A DNA stretch of 5,714 nt, from the NCBI GenBank assembly GCA_947259235.1, contig CAMYLL010000196.1, positions 1-5,714 of the forward strand, given 5' to 3'. This document shows, one piece after another, positions 5,456-5,714 of the stretch. The notes below the pieces were generated by a model. It saw nothing but the letters and a program-made list of their open reading frames with translations, searched no databases and had not been told where the DNA came from. Source of the stretch: an uncultured Pseudodesulfovibrio sp. (GTDB lineage: Bacteria > Desulfobacterota > Desulfovibrionia > Desulfovibrionales > Desulfovibrionaceae). How positions within the stretch are numbered: the stretch's first letter is position 1; each line of letters begins with the position of its first letter. The position numbers were made by a program, and so were the translations under genes.

Positions 5456-5714
5456 CAGGGTCAGAATGTGTTCCGAGGCGCAGTCGAGCTTCACCTCCGC
5501 CGCCTGGCAGAACCGGGTGAAGAGCTGTTCGCCGCACCCGATGGCCGCGGGGAGGTCCAGCTCCGCGCAGCGGATGGCCATGTGCGAGTTCGCGCCGCCG
5601 TGTTTGGTGATCAGCCCGGCGATCCGGTGGGCGAAGATCCAGTCGAATCCGGGGTCGGCCCCCTCGATGAGAATAATTTTTCCGCACAAGTCCGGGAACT
5701 TGAGCTCGCGGCCG
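5453..5714 (-). CDS. PEP-synthase-like phosphotransferase, C-terminal phosphohistidine domain (partial; probable L-glutamine kinase)
   Basis: This is the 3' end of a larger gene. The frame is open to the window edge, reading GRELKFPD before the first possible start (a TTG at 5689), so it is not a separate small protein. The roughly 86 visible residues form the swivelling mobile domain of the PEP synthase / pyruvate phosphate dikinase superfamily. It has DPGFDWIF, then IAGLITKHGGANSHMAIR, whose His is the residue that carries phosphate, then LPAAIGCG, and it ends 42 residues after that His with TAG. In this superfamily an N-terminal ATP-grasp domain loads the His from ATP and the domain swings to a second site. 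The neighbours (CysC-like kinase, class I GATase, nucleotidyltransferase) are the companions of C. jejuni Cj1418, a PEP-synthase-like enzyme that phosphorylates L-glutamine, so I infer glutamine kinase. A true PEP synthase or another dikinase cannot be excluded because the substrate domain is outside the window. The domain call is firm; the substrate is inference. Confidence 0.85.
   Translation of the reverse strand, partial: GRELKFPDLCGKIILIEGADPGFDWIFAHRIAGLITKHGGANSHMAIRCAELDLPAAIGCGEQLFTRFCQAAEVKLDCASEHILTL

Noticed and set aside
5453..5689. A possible 78-residue stand-alone PEP-utiliser protein starting at a TTG.
   Set aside because: The same frame stays open to the window edge with sensible residues before the TTG, and the domain is normally the C-terminal part of a large enzyme, so it is treated as a partial gene.

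Overview
The window is a GC-rich bacterial sequence (about two-thirds GC by eye). It is filled by one unidirectional run of eight tightly packed genes, all on the minus strand, so transcription runs from base 5714 towards base 1. The two outermost genes are cut by the window edges. Gene content points to the surface-polysaccharide / nonulosonic-acid biosynthesis locus of a Gram-negative bacterium. The taxon cannot be read reliably; a high-GC deltaproteobacterium such as a Desulfovibrio relative, or an alphaproteobacterium, would fit. No RNA genes, CRISPR arrays, insertion sequences or convincing terminators were seen.

Layout in transcription order: (1) the 3' end of a PEP-synthase-like enzyme carrying the swivelling phosphohistidine domain (5714-5453, partial); (2) an APS-kinase (CysC) homologue (5444-4941); (3) a protein I do not recognise (4936-4235); (4) a formyltransferase-fold protein (4238-3510); an 84-base gap with an inverted repeat (3509-3426); (5) a class I glutamine amidotransferase / peptidase C26 hydrolase (3425-2751); (6) a nucleotidyltransferase (2754-1981); (7) an asparagine-synthase-type glutamine amidotransferase (1981-119); (8) the first 42 codons of a NeuB-family sialic/legionaminic/pseudaminic acid synthase (128-1, partial). 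Most junctions are ATGA or TGATG overlaps or gaps of a few bases, so this looks like one translationally coupled operon.

The main reading is that genes 1, 2, 5 and 6 match, family by family, the four enzymes that make activated phosphoramidate for the O-methyl phosphoramidate capsule modification of Campylobacter jejuni. Those are L-glutamine kinase (Cj1418, PEP-synthase-like), CTP:phosphoglutamine cytidylyltransferase (Cj1416), gamma-glutamyl-CDP-amidate hydrolase (Cj1417, class I GATase) and CDP-amidate kinase (Cj1415, CysC-like). Any one alone would be annotated generically as PEP synthase, APS kinase, peptidase C26 or sugar nucleotidyltransferase. Together they predict glutamine -> phosphoglutamine -> CDP-glutamine -> CDP-amidate -> 3'-phospho-CDP-amidate.

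The operon differs from the Campylobacter one. A formyltransferase-like protein and an unknown protein sit between the core genes. An AsnB-type amidotransferase and a NeuB synthase follow directly. No phosphoramidate transferase or O-methyltransferase is visible in the window. This suggests a phosphoramidate-decorated glycan, possibly built on a nonulosonic acid and further amidated or formylated. The pathway assignment is inference from family combination and gene order; the gene calls themselves are well supported.
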